This document shows, piece after piece, positions 7,770 through 16,568 of a stretch of DNA of 25,927 bases. The DNA lies in the NCBI GenBank assembly GCA_001632435.1, contig KV424003.1, forward strand, positions 1-25,927, read 5' to 3'. Made by a program: the position numbers and the translations under genes. The notes beneath the pieces were generated by a model. That model did no database searches and was not told the origin of the DNA. It worked only from the letters and a program-made list of their open reading frames with translations. Source of the stretch: Calocera cornea HHB12733 (taxonomy: Eukaryota > Basidiomycota > Dacrymycetes > Dacrymycetales > Dacrymycetaceae). Every line of letters begins with the position of its first letter. Positions within the stretch are counted from its first letter, which is position 1.

Positions 7770-9005
7770 ATGTTCTCCACGGCTGGCGTCTTCCTCTCCC
7801 TCCTTGTGTCCTTTCCGGCTATCGTTCGATCATGGAATTTCAGCCTCTCTTCCGATCCTGCACAGTGTACTGACTTCAACATCATCTGGACGGGCGGCGT
7901 CGCCCCGCGAACCTTCTCATTCTATTCTCTCGCCGGTATTGGGACGCCATACAACGAGTGGGCATCCGGCTGGCAGTACGACGTGTTCCTGGAGCAAGAA
8001 GATGAGCTCCAAACCACCCAGGCACGCCTCCCTTTTGCGTCGGGTACACCAGTCGTAGCCGTCGCATCCGATGCGCAGGGCTTTGCTACGGGTGGGACGT
8101 CAGTGATGTTCACAATCAACGACTCAGATGACGAGATGTGTGTCGTTACATACGACAACACCGAGTACCTTAATCTAGTCCCACTGTGGAGTCCGGATTC
8201 ACCGTACCAATGCGCAAGCATGACCTCTGTGTTTTCAGCTGTCGAATTACCCATCACCATCGACGTTGTCCTTCCTGGTGGACAAAGCTATTCGGTCGGA
8301 TGGCCTGCCATGAACTCGAGCGATGTCGCCCCCACCGCGTCTTCCAGCGCGACAGTTTTGTGGACATTGGACTCCGGTGACTCGAAAAGTGTTGTATATG
8401 CAGTCTCGGATGCCAACGCACGACTGTTCGTTTCTGGGCTCAACACTGTCGGATCGGGCACGAATGACTGTTCCCAAAACCGCGCCCCAAGCTCTACCTG
8501 GTCGGGCATCGCCAACGCCCAAACACCTACGTCCGCCACGTTCTCTCCATCCGGGAAATCGACCACCTCTCCGGCCACCAACTCAAGGGTTGAAGACATT
8601 GCCGGTGGCATCGCTGGTGGCGTGAGCGGCCTCATTCTTGTCATGGCAGGATACATGTTCATCTTACGCCGCCGAAGACGAAACGGTGCCCAAGTCGACT
8701 CGAGCTCCATTGATGAACCAACAGCTTATATCGAGCCGATACCCTTCATCCTGCATGGCATGCCTGACGAAGAAGAGAAGCTGCTGACACAGACAAGTCC
8801 TGCCATTTTGGATGGTCGCCCCTGCCGGCTCTTCACAACATCAGCCCTTCACTCACCTGCTGCGGTCACCCCCATGCATCGAAGGGATGATGTTGACTTC
8901 AACTGGTTTATACCAGCTGGCACCGAGGAAGACTTCGAGCATGACGCCGCACTACAATGGTCAGCGCCTCCATCCTACCAGAGTCGCGAGGAGGATGAGG
9001 ATTAA
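7770..9005 (+). CDS. single-pass membrane protein E with four-cysteine ectodomain and long acidic tail ending in a PPxY motif
   Basis: Intronless, 411 residues from the ATG at 7770. The frame is open from 7734, but the codon there is GTG; the ATG directly precedes a clean signal peptide (FLSLLVSFPAIVRS). Then come WNF (the family WSF motif), GGVAPRTFSFY, ASDAQGFATGGTS (about 99-111) and the VLPGGQSY strand. Cysteines are at 33, 124, 148 and 234. A Ser/Thr/Pro-rich stalk leads to a glycine-rich helix (about 278-299) and five arginines. The 105-residue cytoplasmic tail is acidic and contains TAYIEPIPF and, near the end (400-403), PPSY, a PPxY motif of the kind bound by WW domains of Rsp5/Nedd4 ubiquitin ligases. 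Regulated endocytosis is a reasonable inference, not shown. Its closest relative here is the broken copy H. E converges on F, 174 bp between stops. Confidence 0.87.
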   Translation: MFSTAGVFLSLLVSFPAIVRSWNFSLSSDPAQCTDFNIIWTGGVAPRTFSFYSLAGIGTPYNEWASGWQYDVFLEQEDELQTTQARLPFASGTPVVAVASDAQGFATGGTSVMFTINDSDDEMCVVTYDNTEYLNLVPLWSPDSPYQCASMTSVFSAVELPITIDVVLPGGQSYSVGWPAMNSSDVAPTASSSATVLWTLDSGDSKSVVYAVSDANARLFVSGLNTVGSGTNDCSQNRAPSSTWSGIANAQTPTSATFSPSGKSTTSPATNSRVEDIAGGIAGGVSGLILVMAGYMFILRRRRRNGAQVDSSSIDEPTAYIEPIPFILHGMPDEEEKLLTQTSPAILDGRPCRLFTTSALHSPAAVTPMHRRDDVDFNWFIPAGTEEDFEHDAALQWSAPPSYQSREEDED

Positions 9006-9179
9006 GGCCTAGCTGGCACTCTGCAGAGAACCTGGGATAGACCGTTGTCATGGTGAATGCTCGATCCATGTATGTAAAAGTCCTTAAATTGTGGATATAC
9101 GACCAAAAACTAGTGCAAAATAATATACAAGAATGCAAAGATAGCTACTAATACAAATGCGTTCGTAAATTCGTCGTCA

Positions 9180-10232
9180 TCAAAAGTCGTCCTCCGTCGT
9201 TGTCATCCTCCGATCGATGCTCGCCCAACGCTTGTCCTCCCCAGGTCCTTCACGCACCGCATCCGGGTCATCTCTGTACCTCTCGCCCTCCGGCCAGGTC
9301 GTCCGCTCTAGGCGTTCAGGCTTGGTGGCCGCGTAAGCAGTGAGGCCGATCGTCTGCCGCTTCTGCAGCCGGCGGCGGCGGTTGTAGTAGCGCAAGCCGA
9401 ACAAAACCACGACTGCCGCCAGGGCGGCCGCCGCAAGGCCCCCAATGATGCCACCTGCAATCGCACCCGTCTTGCTCTTCCCCGACGAACCAGAGCTCCC
9501 TGAGGGCGAGGATGGTGGGACGTACCCAGGCAAGCAGGTGTCGTTGCCGGCCGCGACGGACACGAGTGCAGAGGTGAAGATCGGCCCATTGGCATCCGAC
9601 ACCTGGAACACGACATTCGTGCCCTCAGTGAGGTTCATCCACCACGTGTGCTCAACACCCCACCCATCTTGCCCACTCGGCGGTGTCGGATACTGCAGAG
9701 AGCCAGTGTCGGTATAGAACGAGTCCCCGCCGGGGACAATGACGCTGACGGTTGCGGGAAGGGTGACGCCGTAGAAGATCGCCTCCATGATCCCACACTC
9801 CGTTGGAGGCTCGCTCCATGCCGGCACCCGCGAGAGGTACGTCGTATTCGCGCTCTGGGCAATCAGGCAGCCGGTCTCGTTCGAGCTGCTGGCCGCGACA
9901 CTGTAGACGGGTGTCGTCCCGCCCGTCGCGAACCCCGTGGCGTCGCTGCCGACGATGACCATCTCCGTGCCCGCTGTCCAGGGGAGGATAAAGTCGTCGA
10001 TCTCGCCCGCGACATCGCTGCTGGGCAGGGTGGTGTTCCAGACGCTGCCGTTGGCCCAGGCGGAGAAGGGCGTGTCGATGCCGGCGAGGCGGTAGAAGGT
10101 GAACACGTACGGGGCGGTGCCGCCCGTGACGTTGAGCTGGAGCGGGGCGCACTGGGTCGGATACGTCTGCACGTCGAACGACCAGGCGAGGGCGTGGGCG
10201 GCCCACAGCAGGGGCAGGGCGAGCAGGCGCAT
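9180..10232 (-). CDS. single-pass membrane protein F with four-cysteine ectodomain and C-like cytoplasmic tail
   Basis: Intronless, 350 residues from the ATG at 10232. The frame is open to 10280, but only from a GTG, and the ATG gives a clean signal peptide (LLALPLLWAAHALA) followed by WSF. Family motifs: GGTAPYVFTFYRLAG at 37-51, GSDATGFATGGT at 95-106, VIVPGGDSFY. Cysteines at 28, 122, 146 and 233. A Gly/Ser/Pro stalk (about 238-256) precedes a Gly/Ala-rich membrane helix (about 257-280), then a strongly basic stretch (YYNRRRRLQKRQ) and a 70-residue tail. The tail has IGLTAY, PERLERTTW and YRDDP in the same order as in protein C, so this segment is under constraint although the ectodomains have diverged. 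The ectodomain is closer to E than to A or D (FYRLAGIDTPFSAWA versus FYSLAGIGTPYNEWA). Function is unknown. Confidence 0.88.
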   Translation of the reverse strand: MRLLALPLLWAAHALAWSFDVQTYPTQCAPLQLNVTGGTAPYVFTFYRLAGIDTPFSAWANGSVWNTTLPSSDVAGEIDDFILPWTAGTEMVIVGSDATGFATGGTTPVYSVAASSSNETGCLIAQSANTTYLSRVPAWSEPPTECGIMEAIFYGVTLPATVSVIVPGGDSFYTDTGSLQYPTPPSGQDGWGVEHTWWMNLTEGTNVVFQVSDANGPIFTSALVSVAAGNDTCLPGYVPPSSPSGSSGSSGKSKTGAIAGGIIGGLAAAALAAVVVLFGLRYYNRRRRLQKRQTIGLTAYAATKPERLERTTWPEGERYRDDPDAVREGPGEDKRWASIDRRMTTTEDDF

Positions 10233-10300
10233 CGTACTATGCTGGCTGGACGACGGCGGCGGGAAGGTACTTAGGGGCACACGAGGGGCTGCGAAGGGGG

Positions 10301-10306
10301 TTTATA
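10301..10306 (-). promoter_or_regulatory. TATA box of gene F
   Basis: Minus-strand CTATAAACC lies about 70 bp upstream of the F start codon, in the same relative place as the TATA boxes of A, B, D and G. The A/B/D promoter box is not present here. Confidence 0.6.
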
Positions 10307-11220
10307 GCTCGCCGGAGGATCAGCCGGTGCCCGCCACCGCTGATGGGAACTGATACCAGCCGCCTGAATTAGATAAGCGCCTTCAGTATGGGGCACCATG
10401 GGCTCCTCCACACCTTCCACAGAGAACGCCAACACAGGGGCAGGGAAGGCCGGCAGAAGTGCATTCACAGGAGTCGGAGAGGTTATCGCCCGCCCATCCA
10501 CATAGAATCGGGCGGTCCCTGGCCGGGCGGCATGCGGAACGTGAGAGGAAAGCTGCGCCCCCGGTCGGAATGGGACGCGCGGGTGACGTCGTTACGTCGT
10601 TCGCTGGCGCCAACTGGCATGATGTTATATGTATAACTATGATCATACAGATTATTCATTACCGCTGCCGCTTGTGAGATGACTTATTTGAGAATCCAAG
10701 ATGTACTTGGGTTGCCCGCCGACAAGACGAGGTGAGAGCGGCTGGTCGACCGTCTGCCAAGCCATTCCATCACCAAAATGCCTCCGTCGCGTTTGATCCT
10801 TTCGCCCGTGCGTGGAACGCTGAACCTGACCACCACCATGCCCACGGAACGTGAGATGGCCAGAAAACAAGATTGATGACTCACTTTCAACAATGGCTGC
10901 TAATGACTCGTGGAATCGGATGCCCGTACTGATCGCGGCTGGCGTTGTTCGTGGTTCCCACACAATAGGCACCGTGCCACCGCGTGCGGCGACCGCCCTG
11001 AAACCCCGGACCCGACATGGTTTTTCGCTTCCCATATCGGGAACATGAGCTTCCTGTCTCGCGCTCGCACCGTGTCTCTGGCGATCTTCCCTCTCAGAAG
11101 CTTCGATCTTTTTCACTGGGGCGGCGTCTATGTCTCTCTTCCTGTCTCGCTTGGGACACCTCGGTGTTTGTCCGCCTGCGGTCGCCCCCTGGTCTTGCTC
11201 ACTCCTGGACGTGAACGACC
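10307..11220. other. shared divergent upstream region of F and the coiled-coil gene; no gene seen
   Basis: A minus-strand frame at 10652-11254 is open for 200 codons, but it starts in the coding sequence of the next gene, has no motif and looks like chance. A CRE-like TGACGTCG occurs at 10584-10591. The 100 bp before 11221 are pyrimidine-rich, as is common around fungal transcription starts. Nothing else is recognised. Confidence 0.45.
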
Positions 11221-13666
11221 ATGTCCCGCAACTCTCACGAGCCACCCGACCCAACAGCGTTCACTACCTCCCTCCCGAGCCCTCCCCAGACCCCTGGCAT
11301 ACGGTCCAGTACGCGCAAAGGGAGCTTCTCCTTTGGCAGCCCGTTCGCCCTCCTGAGCGGCGGGAAGGGCAAGACCGACAAGGACAGGCAACGCAAGGGC
11401 GTTGCGGACGGTATCTCGGAAGGGTTAGAGGATGCGAGCGGTGCGAGGAGGAAACGACTGCCTTCCGGGTGCGTATATCTCGTTTAGAGTTGTATATATG
11501 CGCTTGTATTGATAGCAGCACAGGGGGATCGTGTTAATCAAAGGCCCGTTCCCGCAAACAGGCTACCTCCCCTTCTCACCGCCCCCTGATATCCCATCCC
11601 TGCCCCCACTTCCGCCAAACCTGGCCCAGCTCAAAGCGGCAACGATGCACAAGCTCTCTCCCCGGCACCGGCGCTCCCTGTCCGGCTTCCGTGGCCCCGC
11701 CACGCTCGGCTCAGGGCAAGGAGACGGGTGCGGGTCGATGGAACCACCGCTGGAGGCGCTGCTGAGCAAGTCCCTCCCCGAGGAAGGACTCCTGGCTGCT
11801 TCGCCCGACTTCGGTCCGCTCACACTCGAGCTCCCACGCACGATCGGGAGGTCCCGTGCCGGTTCGCTCGCGCCAGCTCCCTCCCAGCACGTGTATGCGC
11901 CTCCCCGGGCGAGCATGGGTTCCCGTCGCCCCTCCATCGGTGCCTCGCCCCCTCCTCGTCCTCCTCCACCGCCGCCCCACCTGGGATTGGGTGCCCTCAA
12001 CCGGCTCAAGCCCCGTCCTCGCCCGGTGTCGAAGAGCAACCCCAACACGCCCGTGTCCGAGATACCAGACCCATTCGACGCCCTCTCATTCACCCAGGCA
12101 CTTTCTAATGCGCCCAAAGCGACGGCAAAGGGGCCTGCGATCCGCGCTGTGGAGAGGGCGGATGCGAGGATGTCACTGAGCGGAGAGGCAAGGCCCGACG
12201 AGCTGATGCCCCAGCAGACTTCGGAAAACATGCTCATCCGGCTGCCGAGCGCGGTGTTCAGGGACACGCAGCCGCTCCGCGTGTCACCGAAGAACTCGCC
12301 CCTGGCGAAGGTGTTCGACCTGCCTGGACGCAGGGAGGGTGAGAAAAAGGACGGCCCCTTACAGAAGAGTGCGATCATCCTGCCTCAGGGAGCCGCCCTA
12401 GTCCCCATGGCTGAGACGAAACCCAAGACGACCCTTCCGGATCGCCCGAGCACGTCACCGTCTGTCAGCCAGTCTCCACCTATGTCCGAGAAGGAGAAGA
12501 AAATACGCTCCGTACTGGGGCTCACGTTCCCTCATCCGCCTACACCTCTGCTTCCGTATGCTACTGCCGAACGTCCCACCCATCCCGAAAACCTACATTT
12601 CGACAAAAGCCAGAAAGACATGAACGCTGATTCTCCTATTATCGTACCCGACATGCCGAAGACTCCTCCTATGCAGCAAAACGGGCCCGGTAGTCCGCGC
12701 AACTCTCCCGATCGCACTGTCAAGGCTAAGCGGAGCATGATCATATTCCGCTCCGACTCGTGGAAGCAGCACAAGCGCAAGCGCAGCCAGAGCATCGCCG
12801 GATCGCCCACTTCCAGCTGGACCGACAGCTCGGGTACGCCTGCTATGCCGCCCCTGCCGACATCGCCGCAGAAGGAGCTGCCCGATCGTCCTACGGAGGT
12901 ACCTCTCTCGCCCTCGCTGTCGCCGCGCGAGTACGCGCTCGCCCACGCGCAGGCGCATAACGAAGCTCAGCTGCATGCAATTCGCAAGGCCGGCAGCCCT
13001 ACTGTCAGCCCCTCGGGAAGGCTCATCTCCAGCCCGTCCAAGCGCGTAGGCGAGCTGGAAGAAGAGAACAAGCTTCTGCGTGAAGCATTGAAAGCACATC
13101 GGGAGAAGTTGCACATCGCCATGCGGCACAGTACGGATCGCGGGCCGCGTCCGATCACCCCGCCCTCTGCGACCTCTGCCACGTCGCTCCTTCAGCAGCC
13201 TGCGCATATCGTTGAAGGACCGCCGCCTGTCCCTCTGCCACCTACTCCGGCATCCCCGCCCAAACTGCTTGCTGTTCCCGTCAGCCCTAGTCGCCGTAAG
13301 GAACCTTATTCAATGCTCCACGCCGTCGACTCTACTGCGTCGATCACATCGCTTGCAACTGGCACGTCGTCCACTTCCTCGTTCGGTAACTCCCGGTCGC
13401 CCACGCCGCAGTCGCCATCCCGCCGCGAGACAGGCACCCTATTCGCCGAAATCTCTTCGCTCCAGAATCAGCTTGCCCAGGCACAAGGCGAGATCGAGGT
13501 CTACAAGCTTCTCACGACCAACACGCAGATGACAAAGTCTCCGGGAGAAAGTCTCAAGAATGCGATGAAGAAATGTAGAAGCGAGCCAATGCTTTTGGCG
13601 ATGGTTGGACTCGGGATCGACGGCGTTGCTGACAGCAACGACGAGGAGGAGGAGGATGCTGAGTAA
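11221..13666 (+). CDS. low-complexity Ser/Pro-rich protein with two C-terminal coiled coils (two exons, 796 residues)
   Basis: Exon 1 is 11221-11468 and exon 2 is 11524-13666; the 55-nt intron begins GTGCGT and ends CACAG, and joining gives one frame of 797 codons. An alternative intron 11473-11518 also keeps frame but has a poorer donor. The first ~580 residues are disordered-looking and rich in Ser, Pro and Arg, with many SP/TP dipeptides (possible kinase sites) and a poly-Pro run. Near residue 588 a predicted leucine-zipper-like helix starts (ELEEENKLLREALKAHREKL), and a second lies at about 721-746 (EISSLQNQLAQAQGEIEVYK). The C-terminus is acidic (DDEEEEDAE type, with a Ser/Asn lead). I do not recognise a named family. 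A cytoskeletal or signalling scaffold would fit, but this is only a guess from composition. Confidence 0.75.
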
Positions 13667-14186
13667 AGCTCGTACGACGAACACGTTTTCACGTTTCTGG
13701 ATGTGCGTGGATGGTGGTTGGACGGTGGTTGGACGGCGGTGTGGATCATGTCAGGCTCCGTGTTTGTATTGCTCGGCTTTGTGCTTCCTTCGTTTGTGTC
13801 CCGCCTGCGGACCCTAGCTATGACTTCTTCCAAATACCCCTCACGTCGACCGCTGGGACGGCGCGTGTAGCGCCGCCCTTCCCCCTCTTCGCTTTCCCAG
13901 GTTCCCTCAACACAATTGTATTGCATTCAACACAAGAGTCGTGCTATGGCCCGTTCGTGCGTTAACCCGTTCTTGCGGTGTTAAGGCAAAATCCGACGCT
14001 TGATTAGGACTAAGGCGAGCGCGCCGGGGCTGTTGCGCAATCGCCTCGGGCGATGGTTACTCCGCTCCTGACAGGGTCACGCCAGCGCGGTATATATATC
14101 CCAGTCACCGGGCTGGAGACACCAGGCCGAACGATAAATAACGACCTGACCCGTAACCAATAAAGGATAAGTCAGCTCAGCGAACG
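13667..14186. other. intergenic; 3' flank of coiled-coil gene and promoter of first NmrA-like gene
   Basis: Contains a short direct repeat of GGTTGGACGGT (about 13714-13735) just after the preceding stop, then pyrimidine-rich DNA. A TATATATA box at 14091-14098 lies about 90 bp before the next ATG. No coding frame is credible. Confidence 0.5.
14091..14098 (+). promoter_or_regulatory. TATA box of first NmrA-like gene
   Basis: GGTATATATATCCC about 90 bp upstream of the ATG at 14187, a usual distance for this fungus judged from the other genes in the window plus a longer leader. Confidence 0.5.
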
Positions 14187-15218
14187 ATGTCGGCGTACAA
14201 AAGCTTTGCGGTCGTAGGCGCAGGGACGCTGGGCAAGTATGTGCTCGAGGGTCTGGTTAAGGCCCAGAAGCAGGGCAAGATCGATTCGGTCGTCGTGCTG
14301 ACGCGCTCGGTCGGTGCTTTCCTACCCCTTCCTCTTCCATCCTGCTGATTCATTGCACAGGCAGAGGGGAACCCCGAAGCCACCAAGCTGGGCGTCAAGT
14401 CCGTTCAGGTCGACTATGAAGACAAGGCGAGCCTCGTCAGCGCGCTCACGGGAGTCGACGTGGTAGTCTCCACAGTAGGCATCTTTGGGCTGGGCTTGCA
14501 GCCCAGCATCGCCCATGCGGCCAAGGAGGCGGGCGTCAAGCTGTTCGTGCCCGCCGAGTACGGTGCGCCCGCGATCGACATGGGCGGCGGGAAGGGCAAG
14601 CTTCGCGCGCTGCTGAAGCAGATCGAGCTGCCGTTCACCATCTTCTTCGTCGGCGTGTTCATGCACACGTTCTTCAGCGAGTGAGTGTGATCTCTACCCG
14701 AGCAATGAGAAGAGCGCTGACGTGCAACGCTGCAGGCGGTTGATCGACCTCCCGAGCGGCAAGATCGTCGTCGGCGGCAAGGCCGACAACCCCCTCACGG
14801 TCACGGCGGTCAAGGATATCGGCTCGTACGTGGCGCACGCGCTGACGACTCTGCCTGTGGAGAAGCTGGCGGGAGCGACAATCCTGATCGAGGGCGACCG
14901 TGTAGTAGGCTCCGTCAACTGTTTTACACTCGGGCATATTCTGATCAGGCGGTTTCCGCGAATCTTTAGGAGATCAAGTCCCTCGCCGCAGAGTACGAGA
15001 AGCGCACGGGGAAGAAGGTCGAGATCGGCCACCGCAGCGTCGAGGACCTCACTGCTGCTGCGTCCGCGAACCCGTACGACTTTCCCAGCCTGCTCTGGCT
15101 CACCGTCGAGGACAACCAGGGCGTGATCGGCGCCCCGGACGAGGTGAACGTGTACGCTCCGGCTGACTGGAAGCCGATCAAGGCGATCGACTTTGTCCTG
15201 AATGGCGGCTCTGATTAG
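14187..15218 (+). CDS. NmrA-like / isoflavone-reductase-like NAD(P)-binding protein 1 (four exons, 286 residues)
   Basis: Exons 14187-14309, 14361-14680, 14736-14904 and 14970-15218; introns of 51, 55 and 65 nt, phases 0, 2 and 0. The third donor could be 14902 or 14905; 14905 (GTAGGC) is chosen because it matches the paralog in length. The N-terminus FAVVGAGTLGKYVLEGL is the dinucleotide-binding loop (GxGxxG) of a Rossmann fold. LTRS at the end of exon 1 lies where these enzymes hold the arginine that selects NADPH, and LFVPAEYG is the FVPSEFG-type motif of the phenylcoumaran-benzylic-ether/isoflavone reductase family. Such fungal proteins are cytosolic, and their substrates are mostly unknown; some act as redox sensors. 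The next gene is a tandem paralog in the same orientation with the same intron positions. Confidence 0.9.
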
Positions 15219-15422
15219 GATGATTATCGCCTCTGGTTCAGAGGTGCTGAGGAGTGTTCAGAAAGTATTAAAGACTGAAAGTAACTACATAAATGAAAGA
15301 ACAATGCGGCAATCGCCGGGGGCGTTACGTCACAGGAAGGGTCTTGGCACGACGCGGTTACACTGGATTCCGCTCGCCTGACTTGGCCCGCTTCGGTTCT
15401 CGACTCGTTCTCAACGTCCAGC

Positions 15423-16435
15423 ATGTCCGACTTCAAGAGCTTTGTCGTCGCCGGGGCGGGCCACCTGGGCGTGTTCGTCATCCAGGAGCTGGTCAAGCTC
15501 AAGAAGGCGGGGAAGATCACCTCCGTCGTCGTCTTCACGCGCTCGGTATGCGCTCCGAGTCATCGTTGTCCATTGTTCACTCACGGGATGATTGTTCGAT
15601 GCAGAATGACTCGCACGAGAAGATCCTGCAGCTGGGGGCGAAGCCGATCAACATCAACTACCAGAATGCGGACCAGCTCGCGCACGCGCTCAAGGGCGTT
15701 GACTGCTTCATCTCCACCCTCACCGTGTCCGCCATCCAGTTTGAGAAGGAGATTGCGCGCGCGTGCAAGGCCGTGGACGTGCGGCTGTTCGTGCCGTCCG
15801 AGTTTGGCCTGCCGAAGGTAGACCATGTGGGGAGCAAGAAGGACGAGGTGAAGAAGTATATTAAGGAAATCAAGCAGCCGTACGCCGTCTTCTACACCGG
15901 CGCGTTCACGGACATGATCTTCACTCCGTACGTCCTCGTCTACGTCGCCCGCAGGGCAGTACTAATGATGTGCAGGTATGCCGGGTTCAACTGGGACGAG
16001 GGCAAAGTGAGCATCGGCGGCTCGGGTGACCAGCCACTGTCATGCACCGCCCGACCGGACATCGCGCGCTACATGGCGTACGTGCTGACCGAGCTCCCCG
16101 CCGACGACCTGGAAAACAAGATCTTCTGCATCGAGGGCGAGCGTATCGTGCGTCCCTTCCCCTCCCTTCCCTCCCTCCCATCCCAGCAGTCCACTCACGC
16201 GCCCAAACAGAGCTTCAACGCCGTCTGCTCCGGGTGGGAAGCGCGCACGGGCCGCACACTGCAGATCACGCGCATCCCACGCTCGGTGCTCGAGAAGGAG
16301 CCGCCGACCAACTTTGGCGCGCACCTGCTCGTCGAGATCGACAAGGGGAACGGGACGGTCGGCCCGCCGGAGGAGATCAACTTGTACTACCCCGAGTGGA
16401 GGCCGAAGAAGGTGCTCGAGGTGCTGCTGGACTGA
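15423..16435 (+). CDS. NmrA-like / isoflavone-reductase-like NAD(P)-binding protein 2 (four exons, 280 residues)
   Basis: Exons 15423-15545, 15605-15927, 15976-16147 and 16211-16435; introns of 59, 48 and 63 nt, phases 0, 2 and 0, exactly as in the gene before it. Exon 1 is 123 nt in both. FVVAGAGHLGVFVIQEL is the GxGxxG dinucleotide loop, VVVFTRS the putative NADPH-selecting Arg, RLFVPSEFG the family motif, and a YAVFYTGAFTDMI stretch follows as in the family. Introns 2 and 3 are multiples of three with no in-frame stop, so retention would insert 16 or 21 residues rather than end the protein. The tandem arrangement 205 bp downstream of its paralog shows local duplication. The substrate cannot be told from sequence. 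Confidence 0.9.
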
Positions 16436-16568
16436 GGGGTTTGGGCTTGAGCTTCGGAGGGAAGGGGAGGAGGAGGAGGGAACTTACGGACTGGACTGGA
16501 GTGTAGACCGGCCTGCGGGCGTAGACGGCGCGATCTTGATAGATATGAATCCAATGCATGTTACGACT

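Noticed and set aside
9648..10274. 208-codon plus-strand frame opposite gene F
   Set aside because: Antisense to a clear family member; Gly/Arg/Ala-rich low-complexity translation caused by GC-rich codons.
10652..11254. 200-codon minus-strand frame between F and the coiled-coil gene
   Set aside because: Starts inside the neighbouring gene, arginine-rich chance composition, no recognisable domain.
11563..12378. 271-codon minus-strand frame opposite the coiled-coil gene
   Set aside because: Antisense shadow; no start context or motif, and the sense strand has a good two-exon model.
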